This document shows positions 44,599 through 53,712 of a stretch of 64,000 nucleotides of DNA, piece by piece. A program made the translations under genes and the position numbers. Position 1 is the stretch's first letter. Each line of letters opens with the position of its first letter. Under the pieces are notes generated by a model, which did not search any database, had not been told where the DNA came from, and worked only from the letters and a program-made list of their open reading frames with translations. The stretch is from Flagellimonas zhangzhouensis. Its GTDB lineage: Bacteria > Bacteroidota > Bacteroidia > Flavobacteriales > Flavobacteriaceae. The stretch covers positions 434,001 through 498,000 of the forward strand of contig NZ_FNKI01000001.1 of assembly GCF_900102925.1 (NCBI RefSeq). Direction: 5' to 3'.

Positions 44599-45065
44599 TT
44601 CGAATACGGAAGTTTACTTAATTGGGAATTGTAGTATTTGGTTTGTCCCGTGACCTCTTCGCCCAACCAACTCGGTTTTTCAAAACGTTCATCCTCATGT
44701 TTGAGTTCCACTTCGGCAACCACGAGCCCCTTGTTGTCTCCCATAAATTCATCCACCTCAAACACATGGTTTCCCAATTTGACCTCGAAACGGTTTTTCT
44801 CTAAAATCCCATCTTCACATAGATCAATGAGGTTGGTGGCTTCGGATGCGGTAATCTCTGTTTCCCACTCAAAACGGGTGGTTCCCGACTCGTTACTGGG
44901 ACCTTTTACGGTTAAAAAGCCCTTTTCTCCCATGATTCTGACCCTTACGGTTCGTTCTGGGTCGGTGTTTAAAAACCCTTGTGCAATGCGAATTGGTGAA
45001 GTTGCCTCTTTCTTATACGCTTCGCTTTTAACCAAAAATTTTCGTTCTATTTCCAAATGTTCCAT
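44592..45065 (-). CDS. CYTH-domain protein (triphosphatase type)
   Basis: 157 residues starting at the ATG at 45065; a TTG one codon upstream is possible. The family signature EIERKFLV (ExExK) opens the protein. Further basic and acidic residues line the tunnel (RVRIMGEKGFLTVKG, RFEWETEI, VFEVDEFMGDNKGLVVAEVEL). These enzymes hydrolyse inorganic triphosphate or related compounds. Its start codon lies only 27 bp from that of dinB, so the two divergent genes have overlapping promoters. Confidence 0.92.
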   Translation of the reverse strand: MEHLEIERKFLVKSEAYKKEATSPIRIAQGFLNTDPERTVRVRIMGEKGFLTVKGPSNESGTTRFEWETEITASEATNLIDLCEDGILEKNRFEVKLGNHVFEVDEFMGDNKGLVVAEVELKHEDERFEKPSWLGEEVTGQTKYYNSQLSKLPYSKW

Positions 45066-45081
45066 CAAACTAAATATACCC

Positions 45082-45089
45082 TAAATTTG
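45082..45089 (+). promoter_or_regulatory. dinB: -7 box of dinB, 3 bp from its start codon
   Basis: TAAATTTG, exact TAnnTTTG, ends three bases before the ATG at 45093. If transcription starts the usual 4-7 nt downstream, the message is practically leaderless. It also rules out the upstream in-frame ATG at 45057. Confidence 0.5.
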
Positions 45090-45092
45090 AAA

Positions 45093-46193
45093 ATGGACTT
45101 TGATTTTCCCTTAAGAAAAATCATTCATGTGGATATGGATGCCTATTATGCCTCGGTGGAGCAACACGATAATCCCGAGCTAAAAGGCAAACCTGTTGCT
45201 GTTGGTGGAGGCTCCAAACGAGGGGTAGTTTCTGCTGCCAGTTACGAAGCACGAAAGTTTGGTGTCCGCAGTGCCATGTCTGGACATATGGCCCAACGCA
45301 ATTGTCCCGAACTCATCTTTGTAAAACCACGATTTGACCGCTATAAAGAAGTTTCAATACAAATTCGAGAGATTTTTTATGAGTACACCGACTTGGTGGA
45401 ACCGCTTTCTTTGGATGAGGCCTATCTAGATGTCACAGAAAACAAAAAAGGGAATCCATCTGCTACGCTCATCGCCAAAGACATCCGAAAAAAGATATTT
45501 GAAAAAACAGGGCTCACGGCATCTGCTGGTATCTCCATAAATAAATTTATAGCCAAGGTTGCAAGCGATTACAACAAACCCAACGGACAAAAAACGGTAA
45601 ATCCAGAGGAGGTCATCCAGTTTTTGGAGGATTTGGATATTCGAAAGTTTTACGGTGTCGGTAAGGTAACTGCGGAAAAGATGTATTCGCTAGGTATTTT
45701 CACTGGACTAGACCTTAAAGGAAAATCCTTGGAATTCCTAAACCAACATTTCGGAAAAAGTGGCCAGCATTATTTTAATGTAGTTCGCGGCATTCATTTA
45801 AGTTCAGTAAAGCCACATCGTATTCCTAAATCGGTGGGAGCGGAACGTACCTTTTTTGAAAATTTGAGCAGCGAGATTTTTATGTTGGAAAAACTGGACA
45901 ACATTGCTGCCGAGCTGGAAAGAAGGCTTCAAAAATCGAAAATTGCTGGCAAGACCATCACGTTAAAAATCAAATACAGTGATTTTACCTTGCAAACACG
46001 GAGCAAAACCCTGCCCTACTTTATCGCCAGCAAAGACCTGATTTTGGAAACAGCCAAGGAACTTTTGTATCAGTCTACATTGGAGAATTCCGTTCGTCTT
46101 TTGGGCATCTCGTTGGCCAACCTCAACACCGAAAAAGAAAAAGCAAAGGAGAAAAAAGAAGCTGTTCTTGTGCAGCTTAAGTTTGACCTATAA
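45093..46193 (+). CDS. dinB: DNA polymerase IV (Y-family translesion polymerase)
   Basis: 366 residues from the ATG at 45093. The polymerase active site is HVDMDAYYASVEQ (Asp) and SLDEAYLDVT (Asp-Glu), with the basic VVSAASYEARKFGVRSAM finger region. The helix-hairpin-helix part is RKFYGVGKVTAEKMYSLGI, and a little-finger domain completes it. It bypasses damaged bases with low fidelity. It is divergent to the CYTH gene and its message may start at or near the ATG. Confidence 0.95.
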   Translation: MDFDFPLRKIIHVDMDAYYASVEQHDNPELKGKPVAVGGGSKRGVVSAASYEARKFGVRSAMSGHMAQRNCPELIFVKPRFDRYKEVSIQIREIFYEYTDLVEPLSLDEAYLDVTENKKGNPSATLIAKDIRKKIFEKTGLTASAGISINKFIAKVASDYNKPNGQKTVNPEEVIQFLEDLDIRKFYGVGKVTAEKMYSLGIFTGLDLKGKSLEFLNQHFGKSGQHYFNVVRGIHLSSVKPHRIPKSVGAERTFFENLSSEIFMLEKLDNIAAELERRLQKSKIAGKTITLKIKYSDFTLQTRSKTLPYFIASKDLILETAKELLYQSTLENSVRLLGISLANLNTEKEKAKEKKEAVLVQLKFDL

Positions 46194-46196
46194 AAA

Positions 46197-46232
46197 GAAA
46201 GCCTCCCTTTAGGGAGGCCTCATTTTTTAATT
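46197..46232. terminator. terminator between convergent dinB and M16 protease genes
   Basis: Stem GCCTCCC / GGGAGGC with TTTA loop, flanked by T-rich sequence on the right and A-rich sequence on the left; usable from both sides. Confidence 0.75.
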
Positions 46233-49010
46233 TTTAATGTCTGTTTCTACTTGTTCAGCCACCGCTGGTTTCTTTGGATTTCCATCCGCATCAATTTCGA
46301 TAATGTTGTCAAAACCGAGCTCGTCCAATTTGTCAATGATTTTTGCTCTATCGCCTACCATAAACCAATTTACCTTTTCGGGTTGCACCACTTCATTACT
46401 CACCTTACGAATATCGTCCAAGGAAAGGCCACGTACATTCTGGTCGTATTTTTGATAATAATCGTCAGGCAAATTATATCTGATCAAACTTCTCACCGAA
46501 CTGTTCACCGAACTATTGGTTTCCCACTGTCCTGGTAATTTCAGCACTTGATTGGTTTTCACTTTATCCAACTCTTCTTTGGTGGCTGGTCTTGTAGAAG
46601 TGAATTCAGAAATTTCCTTTCTAATTTCAGTCACCGATTCTGCAGTTTTATCGGTTTGAACTGGGGCATACACAATAAAAGGTCGAACCTCTTTTGAGCC
46701 CAAAACAAATCCTCCAGCACCATACGACCAGTGTTTATCTTCTCTTAAATTCATGTTGATTCTGGAAGTAAAATCACCTCCAAGAATATTCACCATTTGT
46801 TCCAATGCTATCTCGGAAACATCACCGTATTTTTCTGTTAAATGACCTGCCAAAATCACAGACTGTTGTGATTCGGGTCTGTTCATTAAATACAGGGTGT
46901 TCTTGGAGTTGGTCTTTGGTGCGTTGAAAGTAATGGTTGGCACATCGCCTTTTTTCCATTTGCCCAAGGTTTTTTCCAATTTGAATTTCAAATCCTTCAT
47001 TTCAACATCTCCTGTCACGATCAAAGTAGCATTGTTTGGCTTGAACCACGTATCATAAAATGCCACCACATCATCGCGGGTCAGTTTGGAAACAGACTCC
47101 TCGTAGCCCGTACCCGTATAAGGCGTGCTGTATGGGTGGTCATCTCCATAAAGGTATTTGTTCATCACACGAAGCGCCATGGTTATAGGCTGTGCCTTTT
47201 CCTGTTTAATATTATTGATCTGTTCTTTCTGTAGTCGTTCAAATTCCTTTTCTGGAAATACAGGATTAAGCAAAACATCCATAAACAAATCCAAACTGGC
47301 GTCTAAACTTGGCTTCAAGGTGCTCATATACACATTGGACTCATCTTGACTTGAAAATGTGCTCAACGATGCGCCCAAAAGCTGTAACTGCTCGTTAATC
47401 TCCAACGAGGTTTTGTCTTTGGTTCCTTCGTCCATTAAGTTCATGGCCAAATTTGCTGTCCCTGGACTGGATAAATAATCGGTTTTGTACCCCGCGTCGG
47501 CCACTAAATTGATGATGACGGTTGGTACACCTTCTCGTTGTGCAAGCACTACATTAAGTCCATTGGAAAGTTGGGTGCGCTGCAATTCTGGGAATTTGGA
47601 ACTTTTTTGTTCTGCCAAGGCTGGTAATTTGGATCTATCGATGGAAGATTCTACAATTTCATATTCAGGGAAAGGGTTGCATATTAAAATATGCTTGCCT
47701 TTGGTCAACCATTTGGCTGCCGTTTTTTGAAGGTCGGCGATGGTTGCATCCTCTACAAATTTCAATTGGGTTTTGTAGTAGGCAGCATCACCATGATAGG
47801 TTTGATTGGAAGCCAAAATATCGGAAACGCCCCCAAAACCACCTATTCGTTCCAATCCTTTGATGAAGTTGGCAAAATAATTGGCCTTTACTCTTTTCAA
47901 TTCTTCTTCTGTTGGGCCCTCTTTTATGAATTTATCTATTTCTTCCCAAAGCTCCTTTTCCAATTTAGCTGGATCTTCTCCCGCTTTTACATTCAAATAG
48001 GTGATAAAGCGACTGGCAATTTCACTAGATGCCTGAAAGGAAACTGCTGAGCTTGCCGACTGGTCTTGGTAAATAAACTTTTGATATAATCTTGAATTCT
48101 TACCGCTGGTCAAAATCGCAGAAATCAAATCAAAATGAAGATCTTCCCTAGCGCCAAATTGAGGTGTATTCCAAGCAAAAAGCACTCTGGTTTCAGGTAC
48201 TCTGTCTTGATACACTTGACGGGAATCATTAACCTTGTTCGGAATGTTTACTTCCTGTCTTTCCACCGTAGGTCCAGATGGAATATCCCCGAAATATTGA
48301 ACAACTTTGTCATAAATTTCATCGGCATTCACATCACCCGCCACTGCAACCACGGCATTGGCAGTTCCATAGTAGGATTTAAACCATTCCTGCACATCTT
48401 CCAAAGAAGCTGCATTCAAATCTTCCATTTCACCGATTACGGTCCAAGAATAGGGATGTCCTTTGGGATACATAGCTTTGGTTAAATAATCCCATTGCAT
48501 TCCGTAGGGATTGTTCTCGCCCTGCCTTTTCTCATTTTGAACCACACCACGTTGCTCATCAAGTCTTTCTTGATCAATGGCACCCAATAAATGTCCCATT
48601 CGGTCAGATTCCAAAAACAACACCTGATCTAAAGCAGATACGGGTACATTTTGAAAATAATTGGTTCGGTCGTTGTTGGTGGTTCCATTCAAATCGGTTC
48701 CCCCGATACTTTCCAAGGCTTGAAAATAATCGGTATTGTAGTTCTCACTTCCGTTGAACATTAAATGCTCAAACAAGTGAGCAAAACCACTTTTTCCTGG
48801 CTTTTCATTCTTGGAACCCACATGGTACCACACATTAACTGCGGCAATGGGTGCTTTGTGATCTTCATAGACCAATAGCGTAAGACCATTTTTTAAGGTG
48901 TAGGTTTTGTAATCGATGTTAATGTCATCGGCTTTGAATTGGAATTCTTGCCCATAAGTAATGGGTAGACAAAAAAGTCCCAAGAGTAGGACCAGTAATA
49001 ACTTTTTCAT
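46227..49010 (-). CDS. M16-family zinc metallopeptidase (two M16 units)
   Basis: 927 residues with a signal peptide (ends at TYGQ). The inverted zinc motif HLFEHLMFNG (HxxEH) with a downstream Glu is in the first half, after WYHVGSKNEKPGKSGFA. The second half is a degenerate M16 unit of the same fold without the zinc motif, starting about residue 480 (NGLNVVLAQREGVPTV). This plan equals pitrilysin-like processing peptidases that degrade peptides in the periplasm. It stands alone and is the only gene leftward here. Confidence 0.93.
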   Translation of the reverse strand: MKKLLLVLLLGLFCLPITYGQEFQFKADDINIDYKTYTLKNGLTLLVYEDHKAPIAAVNVWYHVGSKNEKPGKSGFAHLFEHLMFNGSENYNTDYFQALESIGGTDLNGTTNNDRTNYFQNVPVSALDQVLFLESDRMGHLLGAIDQERLDEQRGVVQNEKRQGENNPYGMQWDYLTKAMYPKGHPYSWTVIGEMEDLNAASLEDVQEWFKSYYGTANAVVAVAGDVNADEIYDKVVQYFGDIPSGPTVERQEVNIPNKVNDSRQVYQDRVPETRVLFAWNTPQFGAREDLHFDLISAILTSGKNSRLYQKFIYQDQSASSAVSFQASSEIASRFITYLNVKAGEDPAKLEKELWEEIDKFIKEGPTEEELKRVKANYFANFIKGLERIGGFGGVSDILASNQTYHGDAAYYKTQLKFVEDATIADLQKTAAKWLTKGKHILICNPFPEYEIVESSIDRSKLPALAEQKSSKFPELQRTQLSNGLNVVLAQREGVPTVIINLVADAGYKTDYLSSPGTANLAMNLMDEGTKDKTSLEINEQLQLLGASLSTFSSQDESNVYMSTLKPSLDASLDLFMDVLLNPVFPEKEFERLQKEQINNIKQEKAQPITMALRVMNKYLYGDDHPYSTPYTGTGYEESVSKLTRDDVVAFYDTWFKPNNATLIVTGDVEMKDLKFKLEKTLGKWKKGDVPTITFNAPKTNSKNTLYLMNRPESQQSVILAGHLTEKYGDVSEIALEQMVNILGGDFTSRINMNLREDKHWSYGAGGFVLGSKEVRPFIVYAPVQTDKTAESVTEIRKEISEFTSTRPATKEELDKVKTNQVLKLPGQWETNSSVNSSVRSLIRYNLPDDYYQKYDQNVRGLSLDDIRKVSNEVVQPEKVNWFMVGDRAKIIDKLDELGFDNIIEIDADGNPKKPAVAEQVETDIKN

Positions 49011-49251
49011 TTTGGATAGTGTTTAAATTATTTTGATTGAAAAATGAATAACCTAATATAAAGAATTGTTTCCAATGATCAGGTTTTTAATGAGTTATGA
49101 TTTTTGAAGTTTTTTGGTGTAGGATTCCACCTGTAGGTATTGAACGAATCGCTTCAACTGTAAATTATTGTTTTATTTAATCCATTGCCAAAACATAATT
49201 TCTTGTTTAATTTGTACAGCAGCCCCCCGCTAATTTTATCATATTTATTTT

Positions 49252-49830
49252 ATGCAACGACCCGAATTGCACCAACACATAATTACTACGGCGGGCCATC
49301 TTTTTTACACCCAAGGTTATAATTCTACAGGAATCAACGAGATTATCGAGAAAACTGGCATAGCCAAGGCCACGCTGTACAGTCATTTTAAGTCCAAAGA
49401 AGACATTTGTATTGCGTATCTGGAACAGCGCCAATCCGTGTTCATGGAACGGCTTAAAAGTTATGTGAAGGAGAGGGCCAAGGGCAAGAACCAACTATTG
49501 GCCATTTTCGATTTGCTCCGTGATCTTTATCTAGAAGAAAACTTTTATGGCTGCTGGTGTCTTAAAACTCTAGGTGAGCTTTCGGCTGATCATCAGAAGA
49601 TTTTTGATGTGATTCAAAAACAGAAAAAGGAACTGCTTTTGTTTATAGGGGAAGTGGTAGGTGACAATATTTCCAATCTTTCCAAGGCAGAGACCGAAAA
49701 AATTTCGAGTGGCATTTATTTGCTTTATGAAAGTGCCATCACTGAAAGCTATTTGTTCAAGAATGATTGGCCCATTTTTATGGCCAAAAGCATAGCCCCA
49801 AATTTCTTTTCTGAAATGGTGGAAGAATAA
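49252..49830 (+). CDS. TetR/AcrR-family transcriptional regulator
   Basis: 192 residues with the N-terminal HTH ITTAGHLFYTQGYNSTGINE, then IIEKTGIAKATLYSHFKSKEDI, and a C-terminal effector domain with CWCLKTLGEL (two Cys). It is divergent from the M16 gene and 54 bp upstream of the convergent AhpD-like gene. Neither target is proven. Confidence 0.92.
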   Translation: MQRPELHQHIITTAGHLFYTQGYNSTGINEIIEKTGIAKATLYSHFKSKEDICIAYLEQRQSVFMERLKSYVKERAKGKNQLLAIFDLLRDLYLEENFYGCWCLKTLGELSADHQKIFDVIQKQKKELLLFIGEVVGDNISNLSKAETEKISSGIYLLYESAITESYLFKNDWPIFMAKSIAPNFFSEMVEE

Positions 49831-49832
49831 AA

Positions 49833-49866
49833 AACCCTTCCATTAAATTGAAAGGGCGTTTTTTGA
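49833..49866. terminator. bidirectional terminator between TetR and AhpD-like genes
   Basis: AAAACCCTT and AAGGGCGTTTT flank a short loop; A-run on the left and T-run on the right. It lies between two converging genes. Confidence 0.65.
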
Positions 49867-49883
49867 TTGATGATGGATAATTT

Positions 49884-50432
49884 TTAAGCCTCTACAGCTT
49901 CCAATGGCTGTGCCAATGGAAAGTCCACAGGTACTTTTGTGGTACTGTGCACATAGTTTGAGATGGTTTTATCCCCTACCAAAACTATAGTGTCGATTAA
50001 ATTCTCTTTGGTCCATCCAGCTGCAAAGAAGTTTTCCAAAACCTGTTCGTCTGTTGCTCCTCTGTTTTCAGTAATATTTTTGGCTAAACGTGCCAAAGCA
50101 TCCAATTTTTGATCAAAAGGAGCTTTACCTGCTCTTAATTCAAGGATTTGCTCATCTGTAAATCCGTTCATTTTACCAATAGCGGTATGCGCAGACAAAC
50201 AGTAAATACAATTGTTTACTTGGCTTACGGCCAAATTCACGACTTCTTTCTCTTTGGCTTTCAATGATGTTTTTGCATTGGAAAGTCCTAGGTAGTTGCC
50301 TAATGCATTTTCTGAATGGGCATAGGTAGCAAATAGGTTAGGTACAAAGCCTACTGCGTTTTTAAGATTGTCGAAAATAGCCTGGTTGGCTACACTTACT
50401 TCTTCTCTTTTGGGTACATTGATTGTGCTCAT
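49884..50432 (-). CDS. AhpD/carboxymuconolactone decarboxylase-like peroxidase family protein
   Basis: 182 residues from the ATG at 50432 (MSTINVPKREEV); the longer frame has a hydrophobic, non-conserved leader and is rejected. The AhpD core motif is NNCIYCLSAHTAIG (CxxCxxxH), the redox/proton relay of the AhpD and CMD families, followed by FAAGWTKENLIDTIVL. These proteins reduce peroxides or act as general stress proteins. A small ORF ending 31 bp upstream is probably cotranscribed. Confidence 0.9.
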   Translation of the reverse strand: MSTINVPKREEVSVANQAIFDNLKNAVGFVPNLFATYAHSENALGNYLGLSNAKTSLKAKEKEVVNLAVSQVNNCIYCLSAHTAIGKMNGFTDEQILELRAGKAPFDQKLDALARLAKNITENRGATDEQVLENFFAAGWTKENLIDTIVLVGDKTISNYVHSTTKVPVDFPLAQPLEAVEA

Positions 50433-50463
50433 AATTATTATGATTTTGAAATTTATATAAAGA

Positions 50464-50622
50464 TTAATACGTCTGTACAAAGGGTTTTTCCGCATCACAA
50501 TAGAAATCGTGATGGTATTGCTGCTCACAGTGGTCCGATACCGCTACTGGTTGTACTTCGGTTTTCTGTGATGTTCTAAAAATCTCTATGAGATTGAAAA
50601 TGGATTTTTCCGTGGGTTTCAT
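50464..50622 (-). CDS. small Cys/His-containing protein upstream of the AhpD-like gene
   Basis: 52 residues from the ATG at 50622; a start nine codons upstream is possible. No membrane helix or signal. It contains DHCEQQYHHDFYCDAEKPF, with two Cys and three His within 13 residues, perhaps a metal or haem site. The position just before the AhpD-like gene and the plausible amino-acid composition favour a real gene, but it is short and I do not recognise it. Confidence 0.5.
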   Translation of the reverse strand: MKPTEKSIFNLIEIFRTSQKTEVQPVAVSDHCEQQYHHDFYCDAEKPFVQTY

Positions 50623-50711
50623 CTTTTCTGTTTTTAAATTACAGGGCAAAGATGCGGCGGAAAGAAGGGCAGGTGTTAGGAAGGATTTCCCGACGGCTTG
50701 ACTAATTTTCC

Positions 50712-51560
50712 CTAGGCGGCCAAAACCAAGTTTTCACGATACTCCGAAGGGGTCATTTGGGTCATTTTTTTGAAGAATCGACTAAAATGAGCAGGGTCGT
50801 TAAAGCCCAATTCAAAGGCAATTTCCTGATTTTGTTTATCGGTATAATTAATGAGGCGTTTCGCTTCCAAGGCAATTCTCTCCAAAATTATTTGCTGGGG
50901 CGATTTCTGATTGTAGATGGAAAATAAGTTGGATAGTGTTTTGGGAGATTTGAATAACATTTCGGCGTAGTCACTTACTTTCCTTTTGGTTTTGTAATGC
51001 ATGTCTACCAAAAAGTTGAATCTACGGATGATGTCTATTTGTTCATTTCCCAATGATTTTACGATCAGTTGTTCCTTGGCCAATCGTGTGCTCATAATAA
51101 TCAACCTTTTGAGCAACATTTGCAGCATATCACCCTGAATGTTATCGGGGGTTGAAAACTCTTCCACAAACATCTGATGCAACACCTTGAACTTATTTTC
51201 TTGGTCTTGTGGAATGCTGATTATTGGAATATCCTGCGTTCCAAAAAACAAGATTCCGTTGCAGGAAACCTCACTATCATGATCGGAAATACAATAAAAC
51301 TCCCTATTGAACAGAATGGCAGAGAGCGGCAATTGTGTTTGTTCATAGGAAACAAACTGCAAATAGGTAACGGTGATAATCTGGTTTGGCATCAGTTCTA
51401 AGTCCATCCCATCTATTTGGATGGTCAATGGACAATCATTTCTGTTCCACAAAAACTTAATGGTCTTGGAGGTAATGGAGAAACGTTCTTGGTCTCTTTT
51501 GATATCATCTGTAAAACCTAAAATGGCCCCTAATCTGGAATCTTTGTATTCGTATTTCAT
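50712..51560 (-). CDS. AraC-family transcriptional regulator
   Basis: 282 residues. The N-terminal part is a cupin-type ligand-binding domain; the C-terminal 100 residues are the AraC double HTH (VSDYAEMLFKSPKTLSNLFS and LGFNDPAHFSRFFKKMTQMTPSEYR). It lies directly upstream of the small Cys/His gene and the AhpD-like gene on the same strand (gap 89 bp). A link to a stress signal sensed by this regulator is plausible, not shown. Confidence 0.92.
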   Translation of the reverse strand: MKYEYKDSRLGAILGFTDDIKRDQERFSITSKTIKFLWNRNDCPLTIQIDGMDLELMPNQIITVTYLQFVSYEQTQLPLSAILFNREFYCISDHDSEVSCNGILFFGTQDIPIISIPQDQENKFKVLHQMFVEEFSTPDNIQGDMLQMLLKRLIIMSTRLAKEQLIVKSLGNEQIDIIRRFNFLVDMHYKTKRKVSDYAEMLFKSPKTLSNLFSIYNQKSPQQIILERIALEAKRLINYTDKQNQEIAFELGFNDPAHFSRFFKKMTQMTPSEYRENLVLAA

Positions 51561-51636
51561 GGGTTGATTGTTCCGTTACAATACCCTTAGTCACAATTAA
51601 TTCTGTATGCTTACAGTCCCAACAAATGCCAAATAC

Positions 51637-51680
51637 ACAAACAAAAAAGGCGCTCAAGTTTGAGCGCCTTTTTTGTTTGT
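51637..51680. terminator. very long perfect hairpin terminator after pyk
   Basis: A 21-bp perfect inverted repeat: arms 51637-51657 and 51660-51680, core GGCGCTCAA / TTGAGCGCC, flanked by A-run and T-run. It follows the pyk stop on the minus strand. Confidence 0.9.
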
Positions 51681-51691
51681 TTAATCTCCTG

Positions 51692-53134
51692 TTAGAAATT
51701 ACAAGTTTCAATCTGGGTTACCCTTAGGGTATTCACCATACCTTTATCTTTAATAGGCATAGCCGCCAAACTGATTAACATATCTCCTTCTTCCAAGAAG
51801 CCTTTTTTACAGGCAATTTGGTTTACATCTTCAATAGTTTGATCGGTTGAAACAAACTTGTCATAATAGAATGCCTTAACTCCCCAAAGCAAATTCAATT
51901 GGGTAAGGATTCTCTTGTTGGAGGTAAATACCAAAATATGGGCTGCTGGTCTCCAAGCTGAAATTTGGAAGGCCGTATATCCACTGTTGGTTAAGGTAGA
52001 AATTGCTCTTGCCTCAATTTCATTGGCCATCAATGCCGCGTGGTAACATACCGATTTTGTGATATACCTGTTGGTTCTAACATGTGGTGGTGTTTGTGGC
52101 ACCTTGATCAAACTTGAACCCTCTACACTGGAAACAATGCTTGCCATTTTTTCAATTACCTGAACTGGGTAATTACCCACTGAAGTCTCACCTGAAAGCA
52201 TTACCGCATCGGCACCATCCATTACTGAGTTGGCCACGTCGTTCACCTCAGCACGAGTTGGTGTAAGGCTGGTAATCATGGTTTCCATCATTTGAGTGGC
52301 AATGATTACTGGAATTCTACCCTTTTTAGCTGCCAATACCAATTGCTTTTGAATCAATGGTACTTCTTGGGCTGGAACCTCAACACCCAAATCGCCACGC
52401 GCTACCATAAGACCATCGGAAGCCTTTACAATCTCTTCGATGTTCTCAAGAGCTTCTGGTTTTTCAATTTTGGAAATCACAGGGATTTTATGTTCGGTAT
52501 GCTCCTTGATCAAATTGTGTAGATCGTACAAATCTTGAGCATGACGCACAAAAGACAAGGCAATCCAATCCACATCTTGGCCAATGGCAAAAATGGCATC
52601 CTTGATGTCTTTTTTGGTCAAGGCGGGTAAAGAAATGTTTGTATTTGGAAGGTTTACCCCTTTTTTAGATTTTAAAGGACCTCCTTGAATTACAGTTGCC
52701 TGAACTTCATTTTCTCCGTTGGTTGACTTTACTTCGAAGATCAACTTTCCATCATCCAAAAGAATTCTTTCCCCAGCTTTTACATCCTTCGGAAAGTTTT
52801 GGTAGTTCATGTATACACGCTCTGCAGTACCTTCGAATGGTTCTCCAGTTACAAAAGTTACGGTATCGCCAGGGGCAACGATTACTTCTCCGCCCATAAC
52901 TCCTACACGAAGTTTTGGACCTTGAAGGTCAGCAAGTATTGCAGTGTTAACTTCCAACTCGTCATTAAGTTCCCTGATCATTTTAATACGCTCAGCAACA
53001 TCTTCGTATGAGGCATGGGAGAAGTTTATACGAAAAACGTCCACACCTGCTTCCATCATATCCTTTAGGACCTCCTTTTTGCTAGTGGCTGGACCTAAGG
53101 TTGCTACAATTTTTGTCTTCTTTCTAGTTGGCAT
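51692..53134 (-). CDS. pyk: pyruvate kinase
   Basis: 480 residues catalysing the last step of glycolysis, phosphoenolpyruvate plus ADP to pyruvate plus ATP. Visible: TKIVATLGPATS and the FRINFSHASYE start, catalytic Lys in VISKIEKPEALENI, metal-site region VARGDLGVEVP, and the AVMLSGETSVGNYP segment. The C-terminal domain is normal in length. It follows the IPExxxVDY-type gene by 2 bp. Confidence 0.97.
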   Translation of the reverse strand: MPTRKKTKIVATLGPATSKKEVLKDMMEAGVDVFRINFSHASYEDVAERIKMIRELNDELEVNTAILADLQGPKLRVGVMGGEVIVAPGDTVTFVTGEPFEGTAERVYMNYQNFPKDVKAGERILLDDGKLIFEVKSTNGENEVQATVIQGGPLKSKKGVNLPNTNISLPALTKKDIKDAIFAIGQDVDWIALSFVRHAQDLYDLHNLIKEHTEHKIPVISKIEKPEALENIEEIVKASDGLMVARGDLGVEVPAQEVPLIQKQLVLAAKKGRIPVIIATQMMETMITSLTPTRAEVNDVANSVMDGADAVMLSGETSVGNYPVQVIEKMASIVSSVEGSSLIKVPQTPPHVRTNRYITKSVCYHAALMANEIEARAISTLTNSGYTAFQISAWRPAAHILVFTSNKRILTQLNLLWGVKAFYYDKFVSTDQTIEDVNQIACKKGFLEEGDMLISLAAMPIKDKGMVNTLRVTQIETCNF

Positions 53135-53136
53135 TG

Positions 53137-53607
53137 TTAAAAGATTAAATTTCTTTTTGATTTTAAGTTTTGAGTTTCCAATGGGTAAGCTGTTATTACC
53201 TTGGATATCTGGTTGATGTATTTAATTTTTTGCGAAAATAGTGAATCGTCCGATGATTCCACCTTTAAAAAATAATCCACTTCTTTTCTTTCTTTTATCA
53301 GATGATTTGTGGTGACATTTACATCGTTTCCAAAGAGTCCGTCGGAAGGAATCACTTCTTCCACAACACATTTGTTCGAAATGAGCGTCCAATACACATC
53401 ATTCATCCCATCATCCCAATCAAACACAGAAAAGGTTAAGTTTCCATTCAAACACAAATCCCTTTTCATGCGTTTTAAATACAATCCGCATTGGGAATTA
53501 ATAGCATACGTTAAGGCATAATCTTGCAAATCACTATGAATGGCGATGAGTTTAAAACTGTCATCATACAAGTCTGCCGAAATCTTATGCGTCGTATACG
53601 TTCCCAT
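53137..53607 (-). CDS. IPExxxVDY-type conserved protein
   Basis: 156 residues. The family's signature region is present with the motif LIKERKEVDYFLKVE (here ERKEVDY where IPE would be read in other members). No signal or membrane helix. This small protein of Bacteroidota is usually found between pyk and rnc, exactly as here. Function unknown; it may take part in folding or in rRNA or glycolytic enzyme-related tasks, which is speculation from context. Confidence 0.8.
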   Translation of the reverse strand: MGTYTTHKISADLYDDSFKLIAIHSDLQDYALTYAINSQCGLYLKRMKRDLCLNGNLTFSVFDWDDGMNDVYWTLISNKCVVEEVIPSDGLFGNDVNVTTNHLIKERKEVDYFLKVESSDDSLFSQKIKYINQISKVITAYPLETQNLKSKRNLIF

Positions 53608-53712
53608 AACACGAAAGGTAAATATAGGCCTATTCCTATTGACTGCCTAGTTTATGCAACAGAATACACTTCTAATCAAAGCGAAAACGTTTGAATTTAC
53701 CATAATTTAAAA

